Assembly: GCF_016803395.1 (NCBI RefSeq)
Contig: NZ_JAEVHL010000013.1
Location: 1 to 64,000, forward strand
Source: Micromonospora tarensis
GTDB lineage: Bacteria > Actinomycetota > Actinomycetes > Mycobacteriales > Micromonosporaceae
Length of the DNA stretch: 64,000 nt
Direction: 5' to 3'
A program made the position numbers and the translations under genes. Positions within the stretch are counted from its first letter, which is position 1. Each line of letters starts with the position of its first letter. Below, piece by piece: positions 27,086 through 36,549 of this stretch. The notes beneath the pieces were generated by a model. The model saw nothing but the letters and a program-made list of their open reading frames with translations. It searched no databases and had not been told where the DNA came from.

Positions 27086-29739
27086 CGTTGTCCCTCCTCG
27101 TGGGCCATCGGTTCGGGCAGGATCTCGACGTACCCGTCGCTGCCGTGCACCCGGATCCGCTGCCCGTCGCGGATCAGCCGGGTGGCGTCGAGCACGCTGA
27201 CGACGGCCGGCAGGCCGTACTCCCGGGCGATCACCGCGCCGTGCGTCATCAACCCGCCGACCTCCGTCACCAGGCCGGCGATGCCGACGAACAGCGGCGT
27301 CCAGCTGGGGTCCGTGTGGGCCGTCACGAGGATGTCACCCGCTTCGAGATCAGCCTGTGCCATGTCCAGGATGACGCGGGCGCGACCCTCGACCGTCCCG
27401 CTGGAGACCGCCATCCCGATCAGGGCGCCGGCCGGCACGTCGTCGCGTCGGTAGGCCCCGGTGATGACCTCGCCGTCCGAGGTCATCACCCGGGGCGGCG
27501 TGAGCGTTTGGTACGACCGGAACGCGTCCCGGCGCTGCCGGATCAGCTCGTCGTCCACCCGGTGCGTACGCGCCACCTCGTGGAACTCCTGGAAGCTGAG
27601 GTAGAAGACGTCCTCCCGCGCGCTGAGCACGCCGGCCCGGACGAGGCGCCCGGCCTCTTCGAGCAGGGCCTGCCTGTAGACGAAGTAGCGGCTGATGATG
27701 CCGTACTTCGGGTACTCCCGATAGCCGATGAAGGTGCGCACCCGGTCGATCATCCGCTCGGTCTCGGCGGCCTTCTGGTCCCCGTCCGGCAGCGCCCGCA
27801 GGCGGGTCAGCACCTCCTGCGCCTTCTGCCGCGCCCGCTGCTGTCCCTGCGCGAAGCGCCGCCCGGCGGCGCCCGGCTCGAAGAGCTTGACGTTGTCGAG
27901 GATCACCGGCACCAGCGTGCTGGGGCGTTCGCTCCACCGCGGCCTGGTGATGTCGATCTCGCCGACGCAGCGCATGCCGTACCGGTCGAGGTACGCCTCG
28001 ATGGCGTCCCGGGCGATGCTGCCGCCCGTGAGTTTCGGCAGCTCGTCGAGGAAGCCGTCGTCCTCGACGTCCTGGAGGAACGCCACCACCTCCGGGTGCG
28101 GACGGATCTGGTCGGCGACGTCGAGCAGCGCCAACCCCATCTCCGAGGTGATGTTGCCGGGGGCGGACAGGGTGAGGGTGTCCGCGGCGTTCTTCTCGCC
28201 CAGCCACTCGTGCAGCCGGTCGTTGAGCCACCAGGTGGCCTCCATCCCGGCCATGATCGCCTGCATGTTCAGCGGCTCGGCGAGGATCCGCTTGTGTTCC
28301 TGGAACGCCTCCAGCAGGAAGTCGAACAGCGCCGGACCGGTCACCGTCGCGATGTCGCGCCGCAGGGCGGCGACGGACGCCTCGTTGCGCTCGATCAACT
28401 CGGTCACGATGGCCGGGTCGGTCTCGATCGACGCGGACGCGCCGCCGGTGCCCAGCCTGGCCGGCCCACCGTCGCCGGCACGCGTCGAAAGGAAGTCTGG
28501 GCGCTCGACCAGCGTCTGCAACGCGTCGCTCATCAGCGGATCGGACTTCCCGACCATCTCCAGGAAACCGGCGCGGCTCGCGGGCGAGGCCAGCAGCCCG
28601 GTGGCGTCGACGAACAACCTCCCGCCGGCCTCCAGCATCGGCGCCATGGCCGTCAACTGCCACATGGAGATCCCCAGCGGCCGCATCGGGTCGGTCATCA
28701 TCTGCTGGTGACCGACCGAGAGGTAGACGTGGTTCTCCTGGTCGTCGGCGGCGGGGATGGGGAACAGTGTGGTGATCGGCCTGCTCTGCACGATCTGGAA
28801 CTCGTCGCCGACCAGGCACCACTCGATGTCCTGCGGGCGGCCGAAATGAGCCTCGATCCGCCGCCCGAGCCGCACCAGCCGCAGCACCTGCGCCTCGGTC
28901 AGCGCCGGCTGCTCCTGCCGCCGCGGGTCGATCGCCACCTGCTGCGTTCCGCCGCCCGGCAGGGCGGCGACGGCGCGCTGCTTGACCGCCACCGTGCCGG
29001 CGACGACCTCGCCGTCACGCACAGTGAAAACGTCCGGGTTCACCAGGCCGGACACCAGGGCCTCACCGAGGCCGAAGCTGGCGTCCACGGTCGCGACCCG
29101 GCGGTTGCCCGAGATCGGGTCGGCGGTGAACAGGATGCCGGCCGCGTCCGGAAAGACCATCCGCTGCACGACGACAGCCATCTGAGCCGCCCGGTGGTCG
29201 ATGCCGTTGCGCAGCCGGTAGACGACGGCCCGCTCGGTGAACAACGACGCCCAGCACCGGCTGACGTGCCGCAGGACCGCCTCCGATCCCACCACGTTCA
29301 GATAGGTGTCCTGCTGGCCCGCGAAGGAGGCCGTCGGCGTGTCCTCCGCCGTCGCGCTGGAGCGCACCGCGTACGCGGTCTGCTCGCCGTGCGGGGCGAG
29401 GGCGCGGGTGATCGTGGCCGCCAACTCGCCAGGCATCGCGGTCTGCTCGATGCTCCGGCGGATCTCCGCGCTCAGCGTACGGATCGTCTCCCGGTCGTCC
29501 GGGTCGAGGCGTGACAGCTCGTCGAGCCGGTCATCGATCGACGGCGTCTCCGCGATGACCTGCCGGAAGGCGGCAGTCGTCACGCAGAACCCGGCCGGCA
29601 CGCGGATGCCGTCAATCCGCGACAGGTCGCCCAGGTGCGCGGCCTTGCCCCCGACCACCGACACCTGCGTCCCGTCGACCTCCCGAAGATCCAACAGCGG
29701 TGCGAGGCCGTAGTCCTCGTCCGTTGACAACACACCCAC
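27082..29739 (-). CDS. rph: Rifamycin-inactivating phosphotransferase
   Basis: An 885-residue PEP-synthase-like enzyme that transfers the beta phosphate of ATP to the C21 hydroxyl of rifamycins through a phosphohistidine. The ATP-grasp domain (1 to about 320) starts with [20 protein letters not shown] and has [20 protein letters not shown]. The rifamycin-binding domain follows after [19 protein letters not shown], a stretch that distinguishes Rph from PpsA. The swivelling domain carries [15 protein letters not shown] with catalytic His833. The GTG start at 29739 lies 57 bases from a rifamycin-associated element. Length and order match known Rph proteins. Confidence 0.95.
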   Translation of the reverse strand: MGVLSTDEDYGLAPLLDLREVDGTQVSVVGGKAAHLGDLSRIDGIRVPAGFCVTTAAFRQVIAETPSIDDRLDELSRLDPDDRETIRTLSAEIRRSIEQTAMPGELAATITRALAPHGEQTAYAVRSSATAEDTPTASFAGQQDTYLNVVGSEAVLRHVSRCWASLFTERAVVYRLRNGIDHRAAQMAVVVQRMVFPDAAGILFTADPISGNRRVATVDASFGLGEALVSGLVNPDVFTVRDGEVVAGTVAVKQRAVAALPGGGTQQVAIDPRRQEQPALTEAQVLRLVRLGRRIEAHFGRPQDIEWCLVGDEFQIVQSRPITTLFPIPAADDQENHVYLSVGHQQMMTDPMRPLGISMWQLTAMAPMLEAGGRLFVDATGLLASPASRAGFLEMVGKSDPLMSDALQTLVERPDFLSTRAGDGGPARLGTGGASASIETDPAIVTELIERNEASVAALRRDIATVTGPALFDFLLEAFQEHKRILAEPLNMQAIMAGMEATWWLNDRLHEWLGEKNAADTLTLSAPGNITSEMGLALLDVADQIRPHPEVVAFLQDVEDDGFLDELPKLTGGSIARDAIEAYLDRYGMRCVGEIDITRPRWSERPSTLVPVILDNVKLFEPGAAGRRFAQGQQRARQKAQEVLTRLRALPDGDQKAAETERMIDRVRTFIGYREYPKYGIISRYFVYRQALLEEAGRLVRAGVLSAREDVFYLSFQEFHEVARTHRVDDELIRQRRDAFRSYQTLTPPRVMTSDGEVITGAYRRDDVPAGALIGMAVSSGTVEGRARVILDMAQADLEAGDILVTAHTDPSWTPLFVGIAGLVTEVGGLMTHGAVIAREYGLPAVVSVLDATRLIRDGQRIRVHGSDGYVEILPEPMAHEEGQR

Positions 29740-29796
29740 GTCGTGCCCCCGTTACCTGGTCGGTGCTGGTCCGGCCGCCGATTCTGCGCCAGGACC

Positions 29797-29816
29797 GGGG
29801 TCTTGCCGCAAGCCCC
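29797..29816 (-). promoter_or_regulatory. Rifamycin-associated element (RAE)
   Basis: On the minus strand the bases read GGGGCTTGCGGCAAGACCCC, an inverted repeat that matches the published rifamycin-associated element consensus (from memory, GGGGCTTGCGGCAAGGCCC) except near its end. In actinomycetes this element lies upstream of rifamycin-resistance genes and mediates induction by rifamycins. It sits 57 bases before the rph start. A TATACC on the same strand just upstream (29825-29830) may be the -10. Confidence 0.88.
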
Positions 29817-29839
29817 CCGGTGCGGTATACGTTAGAAGT

Positions 29840-29861
29840 GGCAGGGAGACGTCTCCCTGCC
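29840..29861. repeat. Perfect 22-base palindrome upstream of the RAE
   Basis: GGCAGGGAGAC is followed directly by GTCTCCCTGCC. The palindrome lies between the stop of the winged-helix gene (29910) and the RAE, on the side from which rph would be transcribed. There is no T-run on the minus strand. It could be a terminator of the upstream gene or an operator near the -35 of rph. Confidence 0.6.
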
Positions 29862-29909
29862 TTTGCTGTTGGCCGAGCACCTGGAGCCGACGGCGTTCGG
29901 GGCCGCTGG

Positions 29910-31001
29910 CTAGCTGGCGAGGTCGACGCCGGCGAGCGAGACGGCGCGGTGCGCGGCCAGGAGTTCGGCTTGGGCGGTGATGGCCTTGCGGGTGGCGACC
30001 GAAAGGCTCTGCCAGGGCTGCACGGCGACCGTCAACCTTCTGCCGGCCTTGCGGGGGCGCCAGCTGCCAACCACGTCGCCGTCGACCAGGACGGCGCCCG
30101 GACGGCCCAGAACCGGCCACAACTCCTTGGCGCGGGCCGCGTCCGGCGCCAGTGTCGCCCGGTCCTTCGCCTGAAGGAACAGGTCGTACGGGCCGAGCAG
30201 GCGGGTGCCCGTGCCGTCAGCCGAACCCAGCGCCTCCTCGTCGGCGGCCAGTAGCGAGCGCACCTCGCCGTCGACCGTCACCTCGATCACGTCGTCGGGC
30301 CAGCGCGCCTTCACCTCCTTCACCGGGGCGTCGAGATAGTCGGCCACGTGTTTCGGGGTTGTCGGGCCGAGCAGGCGGAGGTACGCGCGGATGAGGTCGA
30401 ACCGGTCAGCCGGGGCGGCCGCCTTCGTGAACCCGGTGATGCGCTCCAGGATCGGAGGTGAGGTGTCGAGCCGCAGTTCCAGTCCGGCCCGCACGGCGGC
30501 GAGCCGGAAGGGCATCTCGTAGAGGTGGGTGGCGTCGCACGCCCGGCAGAATCGCAGGTACGGCTCGGGCAGCACCGTGGCCAGCGGACCCGATACGTCT
30601 CCCTTGACCGTCGGGGTGGTGACGATGGCCCGCATCCGGGCGGCGATCTCGTCGAGGGCCGCGAGGTTGCCGATGCCGGCGGCCTTCAGGGGCCGGGACG
30701 CGTCGTAGATGCGCTTGCCCGCGTCGGCATCGGAGAAGGGTTGGACGGCGGCCGCCACCTGCCCGACGTCGGCCCGGCGGTAGAGGTGGGGAGCACCCCG
30801 CACGGTCCAGAGCAGGACCACCTCCGCGTCGGACAACGCGGTCACGTCGACCCCGCGCAGCGCCAGCGCCCACCGGGCGCCGTCCGGCCCGGTGTTCTGC
30901 ACCCCGATGTCCAGGATGGCGGTGTCGGCGAGCGTGCCCGCGTCCCGGTCGAGCTGCTGGGCCCGGGCGCGGAAGTTCATCACCTGGCGTCGATCGACCA
31001 T
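29910..31001 (-). CDS. Winged-helix DNA-binding protein (AlkZ-like/DUF1006)
   Basis: A 363-residue protein of the HTH_42 superfamily, which includes the DNA glycosylase AlkZ. The N-terminal region (DAEVVLLWTVRGAPHLYRRAD) and the middle (RAYLRLLGPTTPKHVADYLD) are typical, and the C-terminal part ends with DVVGSWRPRKAGRRLTVAVQPW. The AlkZ glutamine pair (QxQ) is not evident, so glycosylase activity is doubtful. The ATG at 31001 has AGGA just upstream. It may repair or bind DNA, or act as a regulator. A pair of palindromes at 31090-31123 lies 80 bases before it. Confidence 0.85.
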   Translation of the reverse strand: MVDRRQVMNFRARAQQLDRDAGTLADTAILDIGVQNTGPDGARWALALRGVDVTALSDAEVVLLWTVRGAPHLYRRADVGQVAAAVQPFSDADAGKRIYDASRPLKAAGIGNLAALDEIAARMRAIVTTPTVKGDVSGPLATVLPEPYLRFCRACDATHLYEMPFRLAAVRAGLELRLDTSPPILERITGFTKAAAPADRFDLIRAYLRLLGPTTPKHVADYLDAPVKEVKARWPDDVIEVTVDGEVRSLLAADEEALGSADGTGTRLLGPYDLFLQAKDRATLAPDAARAKELWPVLGRPGAVLVDGDVVGSWRPRKAGRRLTVAVQPWQSLSVATRKAITAQAELLAAHRAVSLAGVDLAS

Positions 31002-31081
31002 GCCTGAATCCTAGAGTCGGTCCGGGAGCGCTGCCTCCAGCGTCCGCTGTGGCCGGCCCGCCATGCCGATCGATGTACCGA

Positions 31082-31131
31082 GGAGCGGTATACCTCAGAG
31101 GCATATTCATACCTCTGAGGTATACCGCTCC
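31082..31131. promoter_or_regulatory. Perfect 20-base inverted repeat containing tandem palindromes
   Basis: GGAGCGGTATACCTCAGAGG (31082-31101) is repeated inverted and without mismatch at 31112-31131, with a 10-base AT-rich spacer. Inside it, ATACCTCAGAGGCAT (31090) and ATACCTCTGAGGTAT (31109) are two copies of one 15-base odd palindrome, 19 bases apart, about two helical turns. This looks like a double operator over a promoter for the winged-helix gene. It also follows the carbonic anhydrase stop by about 105 bases, but has no T-run. Confidence 0.65.
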
Positions 31132-31236
31132 ACACTGCCTCCACCCCGACGGAGGTGACCGACGGTGACCGCCGCCGACCGGCCACACACCCCGTCGGTC
31201 ACCTGTCGACGTCCGCGGGCAACTGGTCGGCAGCGG

Positions 31237-31958
31237 TCAAGCCACCAGCGACACCCGCCCGTTGTCCAGGTCGTAACGGGCGCCCACGACGCGCAGCGCA
31301 CCCTGGTGCACCTTCTCGGAGATGATCGTGCTGCGGGCGCTGAGCGCCGCCACCTGGGCGGCGACGTTGGCCCGGACGCCGTTCTCCACCGGGTCGCCGG
31401 GCTGGTCCAGCACCGGCTCGACGACCGGACGCAGGGCGTCCACGATCGTGCCGATGTGCCCGGGCGCCGTGCCGCCGCTGTGGATGGCGTCGATGGTGGC
31501 GGTGATCGCGCCGCAGCGTTCGTGGCCGAGGACGACGATCAGCAGGCTGCCGAACTCCTCCACGGCGAACTCGACGCTGCCCAGCAGCAGGTCGTCGACG
31601 ATGTTGCCGGCCACCCGGTTGTCGAACAGGTCACCCAGCCCCTGGTCGAAGAGCACCTCGGGGGCCACCCGCGAGTCGGCGCAGCCGACGGTGATGGCGA
31701 ACGGGTGCTGCCCGGCGGCGAGCCGGTGCAGGTCGGCGAGGCCCTGGTGCGGGTGCCGGCCGTGCCCGGAGGTGAACCGCCGGTTGCCGGCCAGCAGCCG
31801 ACGCAACGCCTCGTCCGGCGTGCTGACCGGGTCGTCGGCGGGCTGGGCGGCCGGCGCGGCGGCGGCCACGGACGGGCTGGCGGCTGCGCCCCGAGCGCGA
31901 CGGCGGCGGCGCCACCGGCAGTCAGCAGCGAACGGCGGGACAGGTGGGAAAGCGCCAC
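31237..31958 (-). CDS. Beta-carbonic anhydrase with Tat-type signal, frame broken near 31888
   Basis: The catalytic part, 210 residues from a GTG at 31869, is a beta-class carbonic anhydrase that interconverts CO2 and bicarbonate. Zinc ligands are visible in CADSR and GHERCGA. Upstream, one base out of phase, the frame reads VALSHLSRRSLLTAGGAAAVALGA from a GTG at 31958 with GGAG upstream. That twin-arginine signal would send the enzyme out of the cytoplasm. A missing base in the GGGGCGCAGCC stretch joins the two. If the break is real, a cytosolic enzyme without signal could still be made from 31869. Confidence 0.88.
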
Positions 31959-32034
31959 GATGATCTCCCTACAGTGAGGCAACTGCTCCTTCCTACCAGC
32001 CCGCTGTCCACACAGGTGCCCCGTATCCGACCCC

Positions 32035-32720
32035 TCAGCGGGAGCGCCGATCGGCCCAGCGGTCGAGCTGCCAGGACGCGGCGGGCCACGCCGCGAGGAA
32101 GCCGGCGACAAGCCCCAGTTGGCCCACAAACCAGAACACGGGGCTGTCCGGTCGCACCGGTGGCTCGGGGAGGACGACGTGGTGCGCGATCCACAGCCAC
32201 GCGAACAGCGCCAGCTCGAAGGCGGTGATGGTCAGCAGCTCGACAGCGACGACGGTGGACAGCGCCCGCCAGACCCTCCGGACGAAATGACCGGGTGTGC
32301 CGACGTACCGGAAGAGGACGGCGATGGTCACGGCCGTCAGGTAGTCGCCGGCGTAGTCGACCCACCACGGGTCAGACGCCGAATCGGACCGGAGGGCGAA
32401 CAGGGCGACCTCGGCGACGACGAAGCCCAGCGCGCAGTGCGCGCCGCAGCGGGACACCTGGGTGACCACGATGCCCCGCCGCGGCCGGCGGCGCTCACCG
32501 AGCTGCCGTCGTCGGGCGAACGCCTCGGCCGGCCCCAGTTCCAGTAGAGCCGCACGGCCGCCGGGCCGATGTAGAGGACGGTCACCAGCCAGACGATCTC
32601 CATGACCCGCAGCGGCTGACGGTGCCCGCGCAGGTAGGTGTCGGCGACGACGACGGCGAAGCTGACGAACCCCACCGCGAGCGCGGCCCACGACAGCGCC
32701 AGGAGCCAGGTTGGTTGCAT
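32035..32720 (-). CDS. DUF4396 integral membrane protein, frame broken near 32475
   Basis: The N-terminal half starts MQPTWLLALSWAALAVGFVS at 32720 and reaches YIGPAAVRLYWNWGRP. The other half, in another frame, reads VVTQVSRCGAHCALGFVVAE and continues through three membrane segments to ADRRSR at 32035. Together they match the DUF4396 family, including the conserved SHCGAGC-like motif (SRCGAHC here). A missing base in the G-run at about 32475 explains the shift. The function of DUF4396 proteins is unknown; some occur with copper or other metal genes. It is divergent from the HEAT/MerR operon and may share its operator. Confidence 0.8.
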
Positions 32721-32740
32721 CCCCGCCCCTTTCACACCCC

Positions 32741-32771
32741 TTGACCTTGACACAGTGACAAGGTCTTCACT
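32741..32771 (+). promoter_or_regulatory. MerR-type promoter and operator
   Basis: ACCTTGACAC-A-GTGACAAGGT (32744-32764) is a near-perfect dyad. It lies between TTGACC (32741) and TTCACT (32766), a 19-base spacing that is unusually long for sigma-70 promoters but typical of those activated by MerR regulators by DNA untwisting. The HEAT gene starts 23 bases further on and a MerR gene follows it, so the site is probably its own target. Confidence 0.7.
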
Positions 32772-32793
32772 GGGGTTCGAGGAGGTGGGTTCG

Positions 32794-33462
32794 ATGACCG
32801 GTCCGCAACAGGACACGAACACCAGAAGGGCTCTCCAGGGGCTGGAGCACCCCGACCCGTCGGTGCGGCTGCGGGCCGCCCTGGCCGTCGGCACCGCCCC
32901 GGACCCGCGCTGGGTCGACCCGCTCATCGCGCGGTGCGCGGTCGAGCCCGACTTCTCCGTACGCGAAATGCTCACCTGGGCCCTGACCCGCCACCCGGCG
33001 GAACGGACGGTCCCGACGCTGGTCGGCGAAGTGCGCGCGGAGCGTGCGCAGGCCCGCAGCCAGGCGTTGCACACGTTGTCGAAGATCGGCGACCGACGGG
33101 CGTGGCCGGCGATCACCCGGGCGCTGCTCACCGACGCGGACGTCGAGGTGGCGCGCAGCGCCTGGCGGGCGGCCGTCGTCCTGGTGCCCGACGACGCGGC
33201 GGCCGAGCTGGCCGGGGTGCTGTCGACGCAGCTCGGACGGGGCAACCGGGAGACCCGGTTGAGCCTGAGCCGGGCGCTCATCGCGCTCGGCGAGGTGATC
33301 ATGCCGTTTTTGCGGGCCGCGACGACCGACCCCGACCCCCGGGTGCGCGAGCACGCGGTCGCCACCGACCGGCTGTGGCAGGATCCGGACGCCGGTTTCG
33401 GGTACGCGACCGACGAGGCCACTCGCGTGATGGCGCTCGGACCGGCGGCGGCGAGCGGGTGA
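32794..33462 (+). CDS. HEAT repeat protein
   Basis: A 222-residue protein made of about five HEAT/PBS-lyase-type helical repeats, beginning ALQGLEHPDPSVRLRAALAVG. Such repeats form a curved binding scaffold without enzymatic activity. A GGAGG site precedes the ATG at 32794. The next gene, a MerR regulator with its own HEAT-like tail, starts four bases later. The pair share a MerR-type promoter, so the stand-alone HEAT protein may bind or modulate the regulator (inference). Confidence 0.85.
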   Translation: MTGPQQDTNTRRALQGLEHPDPSVRLRAALAVGTAPDPRWVDPLIARCAVEPDFSVREMLTWALTRHPAERTVPTLVGEVRAERAQARSQALHTLSKIGDRRAWPAITRALLTDADVEVARSAWRAAVVLVPDDAAAELAGVLSTQLGRGNRETRLSLSRALIALGEVIMPFLRAATTDPDPRVREHAVATDRLWQDPDAGFGYATDEATRVMALGPAAASG

Positions 33463-33466
33463 TCGG

Positions 33467-34482
33467 GTGCTGATCGGCGAGGTGGCACGGCGGTCCGGGG
33501 TGAGCGCCCGGATGCTCCGGCACTACGACTCGCTCGGGCTGGTCCGGCCGACCGGTCGGACCAGCACCGGCTATCGCGAGTACACCGCCGAGGACATCCG
33601 GCTGATCTTCCAAATCGAGAGCCTGCGGTCGCTGGGACTGTCGCTGCGCGAGGTCCGGCGGGCGCTCGACGACCCCGGGTTCACCCCCTCGGGCCTGGTC
33701 GCCGACCTGATCCGTCAGACGCGGGACCGCATCGCGGCGGAGACCGAACTGCTCAACCGGCTACGCCGGATCGGCGCGGCGGAGCCGGCCGACTGGGCGG
33801 ACGTCCTGGAGACCGTCGCCCTGCTGCGGGGGCTGGGGTCGGAGAGCGCGGACCGCCGGCAGCGCGCGGCCCTGTCGTCGGCCGAGAAGGTCCCGGTGGA
33901 GGCCCTGGTCGAGGCGGTGCTCGACGAGGCCGACCCGAACGTCGCCGGCGCCCTGCGCTGGGCGCTGGCGCAGTCCGGCGACAGCGGCGTGGTCCTGCTC
34001 GCGGAGGGCCTCCGGTCGCCGGAGGCGGCGGTACGTCGGCGCCGTCGAAGACCGTCGCCGAGCTCCCGCACGACGCGGCGACCGACCTGCTGCGCGACGC
34101 CCTCACCCACGCCGACGTCGGGGTCCGCCGGTACGCCGCGCTGGCGCTCGGCGCGCGGGGCGGCGCCGACGCGGTTCCGACACTCGTCGACATGGTCGTC
34201 GAGGAGGCGAACGACGTCGACGCGGCCGACGCGCTGAGCGCCCTGGCCCGGGACCCGGCGCTGGTGGACCGGATCACCGCCGACCTTGTCGGTCGCGTCG
34301 CACACCAGTCCGGGTCACCGCCGGCGCGTCGACGGTTGGTCCAGGCGCTCGCGGAGATCCCCGGTGACGCCGCCTCCCGTGCCCTCACCGACCTGACGAA
34401 GGACCGGGATCGTGTCGTTGCGCTGACAGCGACGTACGTCCTCCGGCTGCGCGATACCGCGCCGCCGGACTCGCGGCCCTGA
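33467..34482 (+). CDS. MerR regulator with C-terminal HEAT repeats, frame broken near 34036
   Basis: Residues 1-70 are a MerR DNA-binding domain (MLIGEVARRSGVSARMLRHY), followed by the coiled-coil dimer helix. From about residue 125 the protein turns into HEAT-like repeats (VEALVEAVLDEADPNVAGALRWALAQSGD). The frame changes after SPEAAVR; one base earlier in phase, it continues SAPSKTVAELPHDAATDLLR and on to LRDTAPPDSRP with a stop at 34482. One missing base at about 34036 restores the gene. The HEAT tail replaces the usual small ligand pocket, suggesting a protein or large ligand as signal. It should act at the dyad at 32744. Confidence 0.82.
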
Positions 34483-34651
34483 TGAACGGGGGTGAGCGCG
34501 CCCGCGCCCGCGAGGACGTCGACCACAGTGGACGAGCAGCCGGCCGGGACGGAAAGGCGACCGAGCGGGCCTCCTGTTCCGCGAATGGTCCAACCTTGTA
34601 TCCGGTTCGCCACAACGGGTGACCGTACACAAGGGACTGTGGAGGTCCGGC

Positions 34652-35644
34652 ATGCTGTTCATCGCCGAGGCGAAGACGACGTACCCGCCCAACGGCCAGA
34701 TTCCCAACCTGGAGGACGACGAGAAGGCGTACGCCGACGTCGTCAAGACGATCACGCCCCTCCTACCGGGTGACTGCGAGATGGAGACGGTCGGGCAGTT
34801 GACCACCTGGTCGGCGACCAAGTTCGGCAACGAGAAGCGCTTCGACACCTGGCTGGAGGCCGTCACGGCCGCGGCCGACTACGCCCGGACGGGTTTCGCG
34901 AGCGGCCCCGACCAGCGGCGGCGGGACGAGGCGCTGGACGGCGGCGACCTGGCCAAGCTCAACAGCGCGATCGGCAGCACGGGGAACACCGACGACCCGC
35001 AGATGAAGCTGCGCGACAAGAGCCGCAGGTGGGCCAACTGCGGCCTGGCCGCGTTCCAGATCCGCGAGCAGTTGCGGGTCAAGGGCGGCGACCCCGTTCG
35101 TCTGTCGAACACGACCTACCGGTCCGGTGACGGCAAGGCGCTCAGGGACGCGCTGCTCGTGAAGCCCACCAGTGCGGCCAGCGTTCTACTGCTCGACTGC
35201 CAGTTTCCCCAGGTGCACAACTTCGTCGTCGAGGTGCACCACGACGGGTCGCGCTACCTCGCCCAGGGCTACCAGGGCGCCTACTTCGCGCACTGGTGGC
35301 TCGGGCTCGACGACAGCTACTCCGGCAAGGCCCCCGATGACATCGTCGAGCTGCGCAATCGGTACGGGCTTGGTCGGCCGATCAGCCTGCCGGACTACGA
35401 GAGCCTGATCGACGGCCTGGCCACGGCCACCTCCTCCACCTGGCCCGAGGTCGCCGCGCAGTGGCCGGAGCTGCCCTTCAACCCCAACGTGCAGGAGGTC
35501 GACGGGATCAAGGCGCGGTCCGGCTCGCCGACCTTCATCGTGGAGGTGTTCGAGCTGCGCCAGCCGGCGGCGGCGCGGGCCGCTCTGGGGGGCGGGAACG
35601 GCTCGCTCAGCGAGTTGGCCACCCGGGGGCTGAGCACCAACTGA
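34652..35644 (+). CDS. Hypothetical protein with possible papain-like fold
   Basis: A 330-residue protein I do not recognise. The N-terminal 125 residues are mixed helical. At 129-137, NCGLAAFQI looks like the catalytic Cys (130) at a helix start. After a spacer, QVHNFVVEVHHDG (His189) looks like the catalytic His strand, and YLAQGYQGAYF could supply a third polar residue. That order, Cys then His then polar, fits papain-fold proteases, deamidases or toxins. No signal peptide is present. GGAGG precedes ATG 34652. No immunity-like gene adjoins it, so a role in a toxin system is not shown. Confidence 0.65.
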   Translation: MLFIAEAKTTYPPNGQIPNLEDDEKAYADVVKTITPLLPGDCEMETVGQLTTWSATKFGNEKRFDTWLEAVTAAADYARTGFASGPDQRRRDEALDGGDLAKLNSAIGSTGNTDDPQMKLRDKSRRWANCGLAAFQIREQLRVKGGDPVRLSNTTYRSGDGKALRDALLVKPTSAASVLLLDCQFPQVHNFVVEVHHDGSRYLAQGYQGAYFAHWWLGLDDSYSGKAPDDIVELRNRYGLGRPISLPDYESLIDGLATATSSTWPEVAAQWPELPFNPNVQEVDGIKARSGSPTFIVEVFELRQPAAARAALGGGNGSLSELATRGLSTN

Positions 35645-35707
35645 CCGGGACGACCGGTCCCCGGCCGCTCGGACGGGACGAGCGGCCGGGGGAGAGGGGC
35701 GACCGGG

Positions 35708-36511
35708 TCAGCGCTCGTCGTGGTCGGCGGCGACGGCCCGGACGGCGTCGGCGACGGAACGGAAGTCCTTCTTGAGGATCGCGCCGTGGTTGCTGGCGAC
35801 CTTCGCGCCGACGGTGACGTGCGGGTTGCGGGCGGTCACCGCGTCGAGGCTGGTGCGGATCTGTTCCTGCTCGTCACCGCGGCTGCCGAGGGAGGTGCCG
35901 GAAGCGATCACGTAGCGCGTCGGCACGGTGATGGCGTCCAGCACCGGGCCCAGCTCGCTCGCCCGGGAGAGCCGGCCCAGCTCGATGTTGCTGTCGGCCT
36001 GCTGCTCGGCGGTCATCCTCGGGGTCAGACCCGTCGGGCGCAGCAGCGGCATGAACCAGTTCAGCCGCCGGAACAGCTTGCGGATCCGCTCCGCCATCGC
36101 CTCGTCCAGCCAGTCGTACGGGAACGCTCCGTCGACCAGGACCGCGCCCAGGGCACGCTCCGGGTTCCGGCTGGCCCAGTGCGCCGCGACGACCGCGCCG
36201 TAGGACCAGCCGACCACCACCGCCCGGTGCACACCCCGGGCGGCGAGCACGGCATCGACGTCCCGGACCGCCGCCGCGAAGGAGTAGTCCGCCGAGCGCT
36301 TCGACTTCCGGCCGCGCGCCCGCTCGTCGTAGCTGATGTGCCGCCACCCGGTGCCGAGTTCGGCGATCACCCGGCGCCAGTACCCCTGGGTGGCGAACTG
36401 GCCGTTGAGGTAGACCACCGGGATGCCGGGACCACCGGTGTCGGTGACGGCCAGGGCCGTGTCGTCGATCGGCACCAGGCCGGTCCACGTCGAACTGGTC
36501 GAGGGGTTCAT
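35708..36511 (-). CDS. Alpha/beta hydrolase
   Basis: A 267-residue alpha/beta-hydrolase fold enzyme. The nucleophile elbow is GWSYGA with Ser, and the C-terminal VASNHGAIL supplies the probable His. The acid is probably in the ITVPTRYVIASG region. Substrate is unknown. It is followed on the same strand by nothing and preceded 39 bases upstream by the DUF4097 gene, with which it likely forms an operon. Confidence 0.85.
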   Translation of the reverse strand: MNPSTSSTWTGLVPIDDTALAVTDTGGPGIPVVYLNGQFATQGYWRRVIAELGTGWRHISYDERARGRKSKRSADYSFAAAVRDVDAVLAARGVHRAVVVGWSYGAVVAAHWASRNPERALGAVLVDGAFPYDWLDEAMAERIRKLFRRLNWFMPLLRPTGLTPRMTAEQQADSNIELGRLSRASELGPVLDAITVPTRYVIASGTSLGSRGDEQEQIRTSLDAVTARNPHVTVGAKVASNHGAILKKDFRSVADAVRAVAADHDER

Positions 36512-36549
36512 GTCGGTGCTCCTGTCGGGTCGGGGGTGTCGGTCGGGGC

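Noticed and set aside
27040..29514. Long open frames on the strand opposite rph, ctaD, the sigma factor and other genes
   Set aside because: They are GC-biased third-position shadows with Arg/Ala/Pro-rich or Val/Gly-rich product, no ribosome sites and no domain match.
31082..31131. Intrinsic terminator of the carbonic anhydrase gene
   Set aside because: Perfect arms but no T-run, a 10-base AT-rich loop and internal tandem palindromes fit an operator better.
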